64,000 nt of DNA from Cryobacterium fucosi (GTDB lineage: Bacteria > Actinomycetota > Actinomycetes > Actinomycetales > Microbacteriaceae), in NCBI RefSeq assembly GCF_004403515.1, contig NZ_SOHH01000087.1:62001-126000 (forward strand). Direction: 5' to 3'. The notes beneath the pieces are model-generated. The model saw only the letters and a list, made by a program, of their open reading frames with translations. It did not search any database and was not told where the DNA came from. Positions 26,596 to 35,584 of this stretch are shown here, piece by piece (position 1 is the stretch's first letter; each line of letters begins with the position of its first letter). A program made the translations under genes and the position numbers.

Positions 26596-27691
26596 CCACG
26601 ACCGGCCCGGCGCCGAAATCGGGAGTGACACCGACCGCGAGCCGGTCATCGTCCTCGGCCGCCGCACCGCCTTCGGGCGAGTGAACGGCGGCCTGGCGCA
26701 GCTGACCGCCGACCGGTTGCTCGCGCCGGTGCTGGCCGCGCTGCTGGCCGACTCCGGCGTCGCCCCGGACACGGTCGACGACGTCATCGTCGGCAACGCG
26801 GTCGGCGGAGGCGGGAACGTGGCCCGCCTGTCCCTGTTGCGCGCGGGGCTCCCCGTGTCGGTGCCTGGCCTGACCGTCGACCGCCAGTGCGGCTCCGGGC
26901 TGGAGGCCATCGTCCTGGCCTGCCGGCTCGTCGCGGCCGGAGCCGGAGATGTCTATCTGGCCGGCGGCGTGGAGAGCTGCAGCACCGCGCCCCTGCGCGC
27001 CCACCGGCTCTCCTCGACGCCCGGCCGCCCCGACTTCTTCGACCGGGTGCGGTTCTCCCCGGACGAGGTCGGCGACCCTGAGATGGGCGTCGCCGCCGAG
27101 AACGTGGCCGACCGGTTCGGCATCACCCGGGAGCGACAGGACGCGTTCGCGCTCCGGAGCCACCGGCTGGCCATCGCTGCGAGCGAGTCGGGGCAGCTGA
27201 CCGAGGAGATCGTCACCCTCGACACGGATACCGGCCGGGTCGATGCCGACGAGGGACCGCGGCGCAGCCTCACGGCCGGCCTGCTGCCCCGGTTCGCCCC
27301 GGCCTTCCGGGCAGGCGGCACCGTCACCGCCGGCAACTCCTGCGCGGACGCCGACGGGGCCGTCGCGGTGCTGGTGACCAGCCGGCGGACCGCGGACGCC
27401 CTCGGGCTCGGCGGCGGCCTGCGCTTCGTCGATTCCGCGGTGACGGGCACGAACCCGGTCCTCCTCGGCATCGCGGAGGAGCGCGCCAACCCGCAGGGTG
27501 GGGCGCTGGCGGTCGGCCATCCGTTCGGCGCGAGCGGCGCGCTGTTGGTGCTCAACCTGCTGCGGCAGTGCCGGGCCGCTGCCTCGGCGGGCGACCTCGG
27601 CCTCACGGCCGTCAGCATCGCCGGGGGACTGGGCGTCGCGGCGCTCTGGCGCTGGGACGGCACCGTTGGCGGGTCGCGGCGGGGCCGGTAG
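26576..27691 (+). CDS. Thiolase-family protein lacking the second catalytic Cys
   Basis: 371 residues from the GTG at 26576, with GAGGGAG upstream inside the ligase gene. The acyl-accepting Cys is present (DRQCGSGLEAI, near residue 101) and so is the His of VGHPFGASGA. The C-terminal CxGGG motif reads SIAGGLG, with Ser where the general-base Cys is expected. The protein may therefore run only one direction, or act as an acyltransferase/condensing enzyme (inference). The central insert HRLSSTPGRPDFFDRVRF matches other thiolases in spacing. Translationally coupled to the ligase. Confidence 0.88.
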   Translation: MSPHSTDHDRPGAEIGSDTDREPVIVLGRRTAFGRVNGGLAQLTADRLLAPVLAALLADSGVAPDTVDDVIVGNAVGGGGNVARLSLLRAGLPVSVPGLTVDRQCGSGLEAIVLACRLVAAGAGDVYLAGGVESCSTAPLRAHRLSSTPGRPDFFDRVRFSPDEVGDPEMGVAAENVADRFGITRERQDAFALRSHRLAIAASESGQLTEEIVTLDTDTGRVDADEGPRRSLTAGLLPRFAPAFRAGGTVTAGNSCADADGAVAVLVTSRRTADALGLGGGLRFVDSAVTGTNPVLLGIAEERANPQGGALAVGHPFGASGALLVLNLLRQCRAAASAGDLGLTAVSIAGGLGVAALWRWDGTVGGSRRGR

Positions 27692-27711
27692 ACGGCGAGT
27701 CGAGCCGCGGT

Positions 27712-29142
27712 TCAGCTCGGTGTCGGAGTAGCGCTCGATAGGGCCACCATGGATCGTCGGCTCTCCAGGCGCAGTTCCATCTCGCTCATGACAAGTGCCG
27801 CGAGGTCCCCGAGGGTGGCGAGTTCCTGTTCCGTGGCCACGCGCGGTTCGTAGTCGAGCACGCACAGCGTGCCGAGGTTATGTCCGTCGCGGGTGCGCAG
27901 GGGCGCCCCGGCGTAGAACTGGAGACCGAAATCGCCGGCGACGAGGGGGTTGGCCAGTGTCCGGGGGTCGAACCGGGCATCCTCCACGACCCAGGGCATG
28001 TCATCCAGGATCGCCGAGGCGCAGAGCCCGGGGTGCCTGTCGATGTGGTCGATCTCGAGTCCGTGGTGGGACGTGAACCAGATCCGATCGTGATCGACGA
28101 TCGTGACGAGCGCGACCGGAACCGAGAATACGCGGGCGGCAATCGCCGTGATCCGATCGAAGGCGCCGTCGACCGGTGCCTCCGGTAGCCGATAGCGCGC
28201 AACCGCGCGCATCCGGGCCTCCTCGGGCGAGGGCTCGGGAGAGGACCCGATATCCCTGTGCCGGCCGGTCTCGGCGGTCACCAGCTGGCGCAGCGCCGGG
28301 ACCAGATCGTGGATGGACGGACGGTCTTTCGGGTTGCGGGCGGTCATGGCCGCCAGGAGCGCCCTCCATTCAGGGGCGATGCCGTGCGGAATGGTCGGAT
28401 CGTTTCGCAGCCGGGCCAGTGCCGACTGGATCGGGTCGCCGGGAAAGGCAACGGTGCGGGTGAAGCACTCGAGGAGCACGAGCCCCAGCGAGTAGATGTC
28501 GCTGGCCGACCCCAGCTTCTGTCCCCGCGCCTGTTCGGGGCTGAGGTACGCGGCAGTCCCCGTCGTGACGGTGTCCGTGTCCCCGCCCGGGGCGGCGCCG
28601 ACCAGGGCGATGCCGAAGTCGGTGAGTTTCGCGTGGTGCCGTGCGCTGCCCTGGCTGTAGTCCACCAGCAGGATGTTCGCCGGCTTCACGTCTCGATGCA
28701 CGACGCCCCGATGGTGAATGTATTGCAGGCCCTCGGCCAGGTCGAAGCCGATGTGCGCTATCTGGCGAGGAGTGAGCGGACCGCGCTCGAGCTTGACCTT
28801 GAGATCGGCGCCCGTGACGAGCTCCATGACGAAGTAGACGCGGGGCCGGGCAGCATCCGTTCGGTCGACGCCCGCGTCGAGCAGGGTGACGAGGCTGTGG
28901 TGGTTCAGGCTCGCGACGAGGTTCACCTCGTCTTCCTGCAGACGGATGTCCTTCTCGCTCGTTGCGGTCGCGTCGAAGACCTTGACGGCGACGTCGCGAC
29001 CCAGTGACTCGTCCCTGGCGCGATAGACCGACCCCGTGCCGCCTCGGCCGATCAGTTCCTGCAACCGGTATCGTCCGCGCAGCCGCGGTGCGCCGGCCTC
29101 AGCGACCTCAGGCAAGCGCCGGGCCGTGGTTATGACATCCAT
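27712..29142 (-). CDS. Soluble Ser/Thr protein kinase with C-terminal GAF domain
   Basis: 476 residues. Kinase domain about 25-285: glycine loop IGRGGTGSVYRA, ATP-binding Lys in DVAVKVFDA, catalytic HRDVKPANILL, DFG, and a TGTAAYLSPEQARGQ activation segment. GAF domain about 320-455 (AIAARVFSVPVALVTIVDHD ... GAPLRTRDGHNLGTLCVLD), typical of ligand or redox sensing. No membrane helix or PASTA repeats, unlike PknB. ATG at 29142 has GAGGG upstream; an in-frame start at 29199 is less likely. Convergent with the thiolase gene 20 bases away. No partner gene is obvious. Confidence 0.93.
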   Translation of the reverse strand: MDVITTARRLPEVAEAGAPRLRGRYRLQELIGRGGTGSVYRARDESLGRDVAVKVFDATATSEKDIRLQEDEVNLVASLNHHSLVTLLDAGVDRTDAARPRVYFVMELVTGADLKVKLERGPLTPRQIAHIGFDLAEGLQYIHHRGVVHRDVKPANILLVDYSQGSARHHAKLTDFGIALVGAAPGGDTDTVTTGTAAYLSPEQARGQKLGSASDIYSLGLVLLECFTRTVAFPGDPIQSALARLRNDPTIPHGIAPEWRALLAAMTARNPKDRPSIHDLVPALRQLVTAETGRHRDIGSSPEPSPEEARMRAVARYRLPEAPVDGAFDRITAIAARVFSVPVALVTIVDHDRIWFTSHHGLEIDHIDRHPGLCASAILDDMPWVVEDARFDPRTLANPLVAGDFGLQFYAGAPLRTRDGHNLGTLCVLDYEPRVATEQELATLGDLAALVMSEMELRLESRRSMVALSSATPTPS

Positions 29143-29345
29143 ATGAGCGCCCTCGTTTCGTGCCGCCTCCACCACCGGCGGTCCGGCGTGTCCACTCATT
29201 GGACGTAGCTCGAGGCCGATATGTCACGGCGAACGTCGAAATCTCTGACCTCGGGGTCTGCTGTGAGGCCACGGCAGTCGTTGCCTGTGACATCCAGTCA
29301 GGGTCAGGCCGGCGGTCCCCGGTCAAGCCGGCTGAATCCAGTCGG

Positions 29346-29612
29346 TTAGATCCAGTCCTCGTCGTCCTCGACCGGCACGGCAGGCTGGGTGATGGTGGCG
29401 CTGTCCTCACCGGGGTTGTACCGGATGACGGTGCCGTCGTCGAGCTCGAGCACCGGTTGGGCCTCAAGCCAGGTCAGTGTCCAGCGCCAGGCGCTGTTGT
29501 CCTCGCCGAGGGCGGCGAGTTCCTCCTCGACCGCCTGGATCGCGATCTCGACCACGTGCGGCAGACCCGGGGGAACCGGTCCGCCGAGCGGGAAGCGGCT
29601 TCCCAGTTGCAC
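29346..29612 (-). CDS. Hypothetical protein downstream of GNAT gene
   Basis: 88 residues, GTG start one base after the stop codon of the GNAT gene, so it is translationally linked to it. Pro/Gly-rich head, helical middle (VVEIAIQAVEEELAALGED), then WRWTLTWLEAQPVLELDDG and an acidic end. No family recognised. Soluble by inspection. Confidence 0.65.
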   Translation of the reverse strand: MQLGSRFPLGGPVPPGLPHVVEIAIQAVEEELAALGEDNSAWRWTLTWLEAQPVLELDDGTVIRYNPGEDSATITQPAVPVEDDEDWI

Positions 29613-29613
29613 T

Positions 29614-30060
29614 CTAGAGCTCGATCTCGTAGGTCACCCAGTCCGTGCGGGTGGCGACATCGTCGTAGAGGCGCTGGGCCTCCTCATTGTCGGTCGCCGT
29701 GATCCACGCCATGGTGCTGAGATGGTGCTGCGTGGCGTACTGCTTGGCGAATTCGATCAGGGCGCGTCCCACCCCGGTGCTGCGCGATTCGGGGACCACG
29801 AACAGGTCGTCGAGGTAGAGCCCGCGGGTGGCGCTGAGCGTGTTGGGCACCTCGCGGTAATGTGCGAACCCGATGAGGTCGCCCTCGTCATTGACGGCGA
29901 CCGCTCCGGCGAGCACGTGGTTCTTGTCGATGATCCAGCTCCAGACCTGGAGCGCCTTCTCATCGGTGAGCGCACTCTTGTAGAACTCGCTGTAGCCCTC
30001 GAAGAGGCCTAACCACGAGAAAAAGTCCTTGTCGCCCAGTGTTCGTACCTTGATTGACAT
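29614..30060 (-). CDS. GNAT-family N-acetyltransferase
   Basis: 148 residues, a single GNAT domain. Acetyl-CoA loop in VVPESRSTGVGRALIEFAKQ (R-x-x-G-x-G/A-x-A present as RSTGVGRA), strand 4 LDDLFVVP, and the late ITATDNEEAQRLYDDVA segment. ATG at 30060 with GGAGAA upstream. It sits nine bases after the valS stop codon on the same strand and just before the 88-residue gene, so it is read with valS. Similar to small aminoglycoside/polyamine-type or protein acetyltransferases; substrate not known. Confidence 0.92.
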   Translation of the reverse strand: MSIKVRTLGDKDFFSWLGLFEGYSEFYKSALTDEKALQVWSWIIDKNHVLAGAVAVNDEGDLIGFAHYREVPNTLSATRGLYLDDLFVVPESRSTGVGRALIEFAKQYATQHHLSTMAWITATDNEEAQRLYDDVATRTDWVTYEIEL

Positions 30061-30069
30061 CCGGTTCTC

Positions 30070-32652
30070 CTATCTCTCCGGCACCGTGTCGAGCACGATG
30101 TCGGTGACAGCCAATACGCTGCCATCCACAAAAACCAATTCCGAGATACGACCCACGGCCCGCAGATCGGCGGAGGCCTGCGCGAGCAGGGCAACCTCAG
30201 CGGCCGTTCCGCTAATTACAGCAGATGCGACGGCAGATTTCTGGGAAGCTTTCGCATCGGTCTTGGCGCGCCGGATGCCGGTCAGGGCCCGGCTTGCCAG
30301 ATCGAGCAGGGCGACGTTGCCGATACCGCCCGCCGCGAGCTCGGCCTGACTCGGCCACGGCGCACGGTGCACCGATCCGTCGTTGGACCAGGACCAGGCT
30401 TCTTCGGTGGCGAACGGCACGAACGGCGCGAACAGGCGCAGCAGTGTGGCGAGGGCGGTGCGGAGCGCGGCGACGGCCGACGCCTGCCCTGCGCCGCTCT
30501 CTCCGTAGGCGCGTTCCTTGACCAGCTCGAGGTAGTCGTCGCAGAAGGTCCAGAAGAAACTCTCGGTGAGTTCGAGCGCACGGGCGTGGTCGTAGCCCTC
30601 GAATGCGGCCGTGGCCTCGCCGACGACGACGCTGAGCCGGGCGAGCATGCTCTGGTCGATCGGCTCGGTGACCGGGGCATCCGCGGCGCCGTCGAAGCCG
30701 AGGATGAACTTGGACGCGTTCAGGATCTTGATCGCGAGGCGACGGCCGATCTTGATCTGGGTCGGGTTCTTCGGGTCGAACGCGGCATCCGTGCCCAGGC
30801 GGGAGGACGCGGCCCAGTAGCGCACCGCGTCAGAGCCGTGCTGTTCGAGCATGTCGGCCGGGGTCACCACATTGCCCTTGGACTTGGACATCTTCTTGCG
30901 GTCGGGGTCGACGATGAAGCCGGACAGCGCCGCGTGCTGCCACGGTGAGACGCCGTGTTCGAGTTCGGCGCGGAGCAGGGTGGAGAACAGCCAGGTGCGG
31001 ATGATGTCCTGGCCCTGCGGGCGGAGCGAATACGGGTAGACCAGGTCGAACAGGTCCGGGTCGCGTTCCCACCCTCCGGCGAGCTGCGGGGTGAGCGACG
31101 ACGTGGCCCAGGTGTCCATCACGTCAACCTCGCCGACGAAACCGTTCGCGGCCCCGCGCTGGTCGGCGCTGTAGCCGGGGGCGGTATCGGAAGACGGGTC
31201 GACCGGGAGCAGATCGCGGGTGGCGACGATCGGCTGGTCGAAGACCGGGTTGGCGTCGGCATCCAGCGGGTACCACACGGGCAGGGGCACGCCGAAGAAG
31301 CGCTGGCGGGAGATCAGCCAGTCGCCGGTGAGGCCGTTCACCCAGTTCTCGTAGCGAACCCGCATGAACTCGGGGTGCCACTGCAGGTCGGCACCGTGGG
31401 AGATCAGGCGGGAGCGCAGGACCTCGTCGCGGGCACCGTTGCGGATGTACCACTGGCGGGTCGACACGATCTCGAGCGGCTTGTCGCCCTTCTCGAAGAA
31501 CTTGACCGGGTGCACGATCGGCTTGGGCTCGCCGATCATGTCGCCGCTCGCACGGAGCAGCTCCACGACGGCCTGCTTGGCGGAGAAGACCGTCTTGCCG
31601 GCCAGCTGGGCGTAGGCGGCGCGGCCGGCCTCGCTCACGATGACGTCGGGGGTCTCGGCGATGATCCGGCCGTCGAAGCCCATGATCGCGCGGTTGGGCA
31701 GGTCGAGTTCGCGCCACCAGACTACGTCGGTCACGTCGCCGAAGGTGCAGATCATCGCGATTCCGCTGCCCTTGTCCTTCTGGGCGAGGTGGTGCGCAAG
31801 GATCGGCACCTCCACGTCGAAGAGCGGGGTGCGCACAACGCTGCCGAAGAGTGCCGTGTACCGTTCGTCGTCGGGGTGCGCGACGAGGGCTACGCAGGCG
31901 GGGAGCAGCTCGGGGCGGGTGGTCTCGATCTCGATGGTGCCGCCGTCTGGCTTCCGGAACGAGACCCGGTGGTAGGCGGCGGGCATCTCCTTGTCTTCGA
32001 GCTCCGCCTGGGCGACCGCGGTGCGGAAGGTCACGTCCCAGAGGGTCGGCGCCATGGCCTGGTAGGCCTCGCCGCGTTCGACATTGCCGAGGAACGCGAG
32101 CTGGGAGGTGATCAGCGAGTCGTGGCCGATCGTGCGGTAGGTCTGGGTCCAGTCGACGCTCAGGCCGAGGGTACGCCAGAGGGCCTCGAACTGCTTCTCA
32201 TCTTCGATGGTGAGTCGCTCGCACAGTTCGATGAAGTTGCGTCGGCCGATCGGGAGCTGGTCGGCGGCCTTGCTGCTCTTGCCGTCGCCGCCCTCGAAGG
32301 GCGGGGTGAAGTCGGCCGCGTAGGGGAGCGAGGGGTCGCAACGCACTCCGTAGTAGTTCTGCACGCGGCGTTCGGTGGGAAGGCCGTTGTCGTCCCAGCC
32401 CATCGGGTAGAACACGTCGCGGCCGCGCATGCGCTGGAACCGGGCGATCACATCCGTGTGGGTGTACGAGAACACGTGCCCGATGTGCAGCGAACCGGAG
32501 GCGGTCGGCGGCGGGGTGTCGATGGAGAAGATGTTCGCGCGGGTGGCGGAGCCCCGGTCGAACCGGTAGGTGCCGGAGTCTTCCCAGCTGCCGCCCCACT
32601 TGGTTTCGAGACCCTCGAGGGCCGGCTTATCCGGAACGCTGGCGGCGGTCAT
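30070..32652 (-). CDS. valS: Valine-tRNA ligase
   Basis: 860 residues, class I aminoacyl-tRNA synthetase. HIGH motif as LHIGHVFSYTHTD near residue 47, GWDDNGLPTERRVQ, editing (CP1) domain with TTRPELLPACVALVAHPDD, and KMSKS as DRKKMSKSKGNVVTP near residue 590. The C-terminal anticodon region and a short coiled tail are present. Start at the ATG at 32652 (MTAASVPDKPALEG) with GGAGAAAC directly upstream; a start at 32679 is less likely. The upstream space holds a palindromic repeat array and no recognisable T-box. Confidence 0.97.
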   Translation of the reverse strand: MTAASVPDKPALEGLETKWGGSWEDSGTYRFDRGSATRANIFSIDTPPPTASGSLHIGHVFSYTHTDVIARFQRMRGRDVFYPMGWDDNGLPTERRVQNYYGVRCDPSLPYAADFTPPFEGGDGKSSKAADQLPIGRRNFIELCERLTIEDEKQFEALWRTLGLSVDWTQTYRTIGHDSLITSQLAFLGNVERGEAYQAMAPTLWDVTFRTAVAQAELEDKEMPAAYHRVSFRKPDGGTIEIETTRPELLPACVALVAHPDDERYTALFGSVVRTPLFDVEVPILAHHLAQKDKGSGIAMICTFGDVTDVVWWRELDLPNRAIMGFDGRIIAETPDVIVSEAGRAAYAQLAGKTVFSAKQAVVELLRASGDMIGEPKPIVHPVKFFEKGDKPLEIVSTRQWYIRNGARDEVLRSRLISHGADLQWHPEFMRVRYENWVNGLTGDWLISRQRFFGVPLPVWYPLDADANPVFDQPIVATRDLLPVDPSSDTAPGYSADQRGAANGFVGEVDVMDTWATSSLTPQLAGGWERDPDLFDLVYPYSLRPQGQDIIRTWLFSTLLRAELEHGVSPWQHAALSGFIVDPDRKKMSKSKGNVVTPADMLEQHGSDAVRYWAASSRLGTDAAFDPKNPTQIKIGRRLAIKILNASKFILGFDGAADAPVTEPIDQSMLARLSVVVGEATAAFEGYDHARALELTESFFWTFCDDYLELVKERAYGESGAGQASAVAALRTALATLLRLFAPFVPFATEEAWSWSNDGSVHRAPWPSQAELAAGGIGNVALLDLASRALTGIRRAKTDAKASQKSAVASAVISGTAAEVALLAQASADLRAVGRISELVFVDGSVLAVTDIVLDTVPER

Positions 32653-32754
32653 GTTTCTCCGTTTGTGTATGTGCGGCACCGTGTCTTTGGTGAGATGCCT
32701 GAGTGTTGGGCCTGACCCAATCTACCGGATGCCCTGTTCCCCGCCGATTCCGGC

Positions 32755-32943
32755 GGTGGTGGAGCCTGTCGGAACCGGCCGCCGCGGTCTCGACGGGCTC
32801 GACCACCGGGGTCTCGACGGGCTCGACCACCGGGGTCTCGACGGGCTCGACCACCGGGGCTCGGCCGCCGGGGTGTCGACGGGCTCGGCCACCGGGGCTC
32901 GACCGCCGGGGCTCGGCCGCCGGTGGTTGAGCCTGTCGAAACC
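32755..32943. repeat. Palindromic GGTGGTCGAG repeat array 3
   Basis: A copy ending GTCGGAACC (32755-32776) is followed by three head-to-tail 24-bp units starting GGTCTCGACGGGC (32786, 32810, 32834). Next come 14-bp short units (32858, 32896, 32910) around another 24-bp unit at 32872, and the array closes with TGGTTGAGCCTGTCGAAACC (32924-32943). Lies between the valS start and the ABC ATPase stop codon. Confidence 0.92.
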
Positions 32944-32954
32944 GGCCGGAGCCC

Positions 32955-34724
32955 TCAGGCGAGCCGGGGGACCGCGGCGAGCAGGGACTGCGTGTACGGA
33001 TGCCGCGGCGCCCGGAACACCTGCGCCGTCGCACCGGTCTCCACGATCCTGCCGTCCAGCATCACCGCGACCTGGTCGCTGGCGTGCTGGATCACGCCCA
33101 GGTCGTGGGAGATGACGAGCAGGCTGAGGCCGCGTTCGCGCTGCAGCTCGTCGAGGAGATCGAGCACCTGGGCCTGCACGGTCACGTCGAGGGACGACAC
33201 CGGTTCGTCGCAGACGAGGATCTGCGGTTCGGAGGCGAGCGCCCGCGCGATACCGACCCGCTGGCGCTGGCCGCCGGAAAGCGACAGCGGCCGCCTGGTG
33301 AGGAGCGTTCTGGGGAGGGACACCTGGTCGAGTAGCTCGAGTACCCTGGCCCGGTCGCGGGCGGCGGTCCCGGCCCCCGCCGATCCGGTTCGCGCCGCGC
33401 GGCGCGCGCCCCGGACGGCGTCGCGCAGCACCGCGTCGACCGTCAGCCGAGGGTCGAAGGAGCTGAGGGCATCCTGGTACACCGCGCCGAGCTCCGGGCG
33501 CAGTCGACGGCGTTGCCGCTCGGTGGCGGCGCTGAACGGGCGCCCGAGCACCCGCACCTCGCCCGAATCCGGCAGGCTGAGCGCCAGCAGAAGCCGCGCC
33601 GTCGTCGTCTTGCCCGACCCGGACTCGCCGACCAGACCGAGGGTGGTGCCGCGGGCGAGCCGGAACGAGACCCCGTCCACCGCCAGCTGGTCGCGGCCGT
33701 CCGGTCGCCGGAAGGTCTTGACGAGTCCGATCGCCTCCAGCACGACCTCGCCCGAGGCGAGGTCGTGCGCGGGAGACGCGGAAGAGGCCGCCGCCGCCGC
33801 GGGCGCTGAGACGTGGAAGGCGGGCGGTGAGAGCGGGGTCGCCGGAGCATCCGCCCGGTCACCGGGAGAGGCCAGGCGCGTGCCGCGCGGCTTGTCGATT
33901 GGAATCGCGGCGATCATCCGCCGGGTCTGCTCCTGCCGCGGCGAGGCGAGCAGCCGTGCGGCCGGCCCCTGCTCCACGATCCGCCCGGCGCTCATCACGG
34001 CGATCCGGTCGGCGATCCGGCCCACCACGGCGAGGTCGTGGCTGATCAGGAGGATGGCCGTCCCATGCCGTTTGAGGCTCTCCAGGAGGTCGAGGATCTG
34101 CGCCTGCACCGTCACGTCAAGGGCCGTCGTCGGCTCGTCGATGAGCAGCAGCGGCGGGTCGAGGGCGATCGCGGATGCGATCAGGGCGCGCTGGCGCTGC
34201 CCTCCGGACAGCTCGCCCGAACGCTGCCGCACCCGGCTGCGGCCGTCCGGCAGCCCCACCCGTTCGAGCACCTCCTGCACCCTGGCCCGGCGCGCCGCCC
34301 GGTCGAGGGTGGTGTGCAGCCGGAGGGAGTCGGCGATCTCGCGGCCGATCGGTCGCAGCGGGTCGAGGGAGACGAGCGCGTCCTGCAGTACCAGGCCGAC
34401 GTCGCGGCCGCGCCGGCGTCGCCACTGCGCGTCGGACAGGTCGAGCACGTCGCTGCCGTTGATCGCCAGTTCGGCGGCCTGCAGCCAGGCGCCGTCGCCG
34501 GCCAGGCCGAGCAGGCTCCGGGCGGTGACGCTCTTACCGGAGCCGGACTCGCCGACCAGCGCCAGGCATTCGCCGGGGGCGATGTCGAAGGAAATCCCGG
34601 CGATGACCGGATCGGTGCCCGGCCGGGGGCCGAACCCCACCGCGAGGTCCCGCACCCGGAGCATGGACACGAGCGGGCCGGGTGTCGCCCGGCGGTTGGC
34701 GGTGGCGCCGGTTCCCGGGCTCAT
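32955..34724 (-). CDS. ABC transporter ATPase, fused DppD-DppF type
   Basis: 589 residues with two complete ABC domains joined by a Pro/Ala/Ser linker. First: Walker A GESGSGKSVTARS, signature SGELSGGQRQRALIA, Walker B LLLIDEPTTALDV, switch SHDLAVVG. Second: Walker A GESGSGKTTTARL, signature LSLSGGQRQRVGIAR, Walker B ILVCDEPVSSLDV, and the C-terminal HPYTQSLLAAVP motif of peptide/nickel importers. Start ATG overlaps the permease stop codon (ATGA). Energises the importer encoded upstream. Confidence 0.96.
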   Translation of the reverse strand: MSPGTGATANRRATPGPLVSMLRVRDLAVGFGPRPGTDPVIAGISFDIAPGECLALVGESGSGKSVTARSLLGLAGDGAWLQAAELAINGSDVLDLSDAQWRRRRGRDVGLVLQDALVSLDPLRPIGREIADSLRLHTTLDRAARRARVQEVLERVGLPDGRSRVRQRSGELSGGQRQRALIASAIALDPPLLLIDEPTTALDVTVQAQILDLLESLKRHGTAILLISHDLAVVGRIADRIAVMSAGRIVEQGPAARLLASPRQEQTRRMIAAIPIDKPRGTRLASPGDRADAPATPLSPPAFHVSAPAAAAASSASPAHDLASGEVVLEAIGLVKTFRRPDGRDQLAVDGVSFRLARGTTLGLVGESGSGKTTTARLLLALSLPDSGEVRVLGRPFSAATERQRRRLRPELGAVYQDALSSFDPRLTVDAVLRDAVRGARRAARTGSAGAGTAARDRARVLELLDQVSLPRTLLTRRPLSLSGGQRQRVGIARALASEPQILVCDEPVSSLDVTVQAQVLDLLDELQRERGLSLLVISHDLGVIQHASDQVAVMLDGRIVETGATAQVFRAPRHPYTQSLLAAVPRLA

Positions 34725-35584
34725 GCGTGGCGCGCCCGTCGTTCGAGGGCGCGTCCGAGGCTTGTCGCGGTGACCGCGGTGAGCACGATGAACAGCCCGG
34801 GGAAGAAGGCCATCCACCAGGCCGACGTGATGTAGGTGCGCCCGGCCGAGAGCATGGCGCCCCATTCGGCGGCCGGCGGGGCGGCGCCGAGCCCGAGGTA
34901 GCTCAGCGCCGACGCCCAGACGACGGCCTGTCCGATGCCGAGGGTACCGAGCACGAACAGCGGCGCCAGGGTGTTCGGCAGGATGTGCCGCACCAGGATC
35001 TGCCAGCGGCCACGGCCGAGCACGGTGGCGGCCTCGACGAACGCCGCGGACCGCACCGAGATCAGCTGGGCCCGGATGATGCGGGCATAGCCGGGCGCCG
35101 TCGCCAGCCCCACGGCCACGGTCGCCGTCTGCGCCCCCGGCCCGAAGACCAGGATCACGAGCAGGGCCAGCAGGAGGCCGGGGAACGCGAACAGCACCTC
35201 GAGGAACCGATTGACGGTGAAGTCGACGACCCGCCCGAGCATCCCGGCCATGGTGCCGAGCACGATCCCGAGGCCGAGTCCGATCGCCGTGGCCAGCGTG
35301 CCGATCACCAGGGAGCCCCCGGTGCCGTGGCTCACCCGGGTGAAGATGTCCCGGCCGGACTCGTCGGTGCCGAACCAGTGTGCGAGGTTCGGCGGCTGGA
35401 AGGCGGACAACGGGTCGATGGCCAGGGGGTCACCCGGCGCCACGAGAGACGGCGCGAACGCGGCCGTGATGAGGAACAGTGCGAACGCCCCGGCGAGGGC
35501 CTCGGCGGCGCCGATCCGGCGTCGGCGCGGCGACCGCGCCCGAGCCTGCCGGCCGAGGTCGGCCTGGATCTCGAGGTCGCTCAT
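34721..35584 (-). CDS. ABC transporter permease, DppC type
   Basis: 287 residues with six hydrophobic segments. The N-terminal region has HWFGTDESGRDIFTRVSHG, the diagnostic DppC/OppC sequence before the permease core. The EAA loop is EAATVLGRGRWQILVRHILPN, which contacts the ATPase. Start ATG at 35584 overlaps the stop codon of the DppB-type gene (ATGA); the frame is open 30 bases further. Third gene of a four-gene importer operon. Confidence 0.96.
   Translation of the reverse strand: MSDLEIQADLGRQARARSPRRRRIGAAEALAGAFALFLITAAFAPSLVAPGDPLAIDPLSAFQPPNLAHWFGTDESGRDIFTRVSHGTGGSLVIGTLATAIGLGLGIVLGTMAGMLGRVVDFTVNRFLEVLFAFPGLLLALLVILVFGPGAQTATVAVGLATAPGYARIIRAQLISVRSAAFVEAATVLGRGRWQILVRHILPNTLAPLFVLGTLGIGQAVVWASALSYLGLGAAPPAAEWGAMLSAGRTYITSAWWMAFFPGLFIVLTAVTATSLGRALERRARHA

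Noticed and set aside
32640-32760. T-box upstream of valS
   Set aside because: No GGTGGTACCGCG-like sequence or Val specifier stem was found; the space is taken up by the repeat array.
32755-32943. CRISPR-like array
   Set aside because: Units are adjacent with no unique spacers, are themselves palindromic, vary in length, and there are no cas genes in the window.
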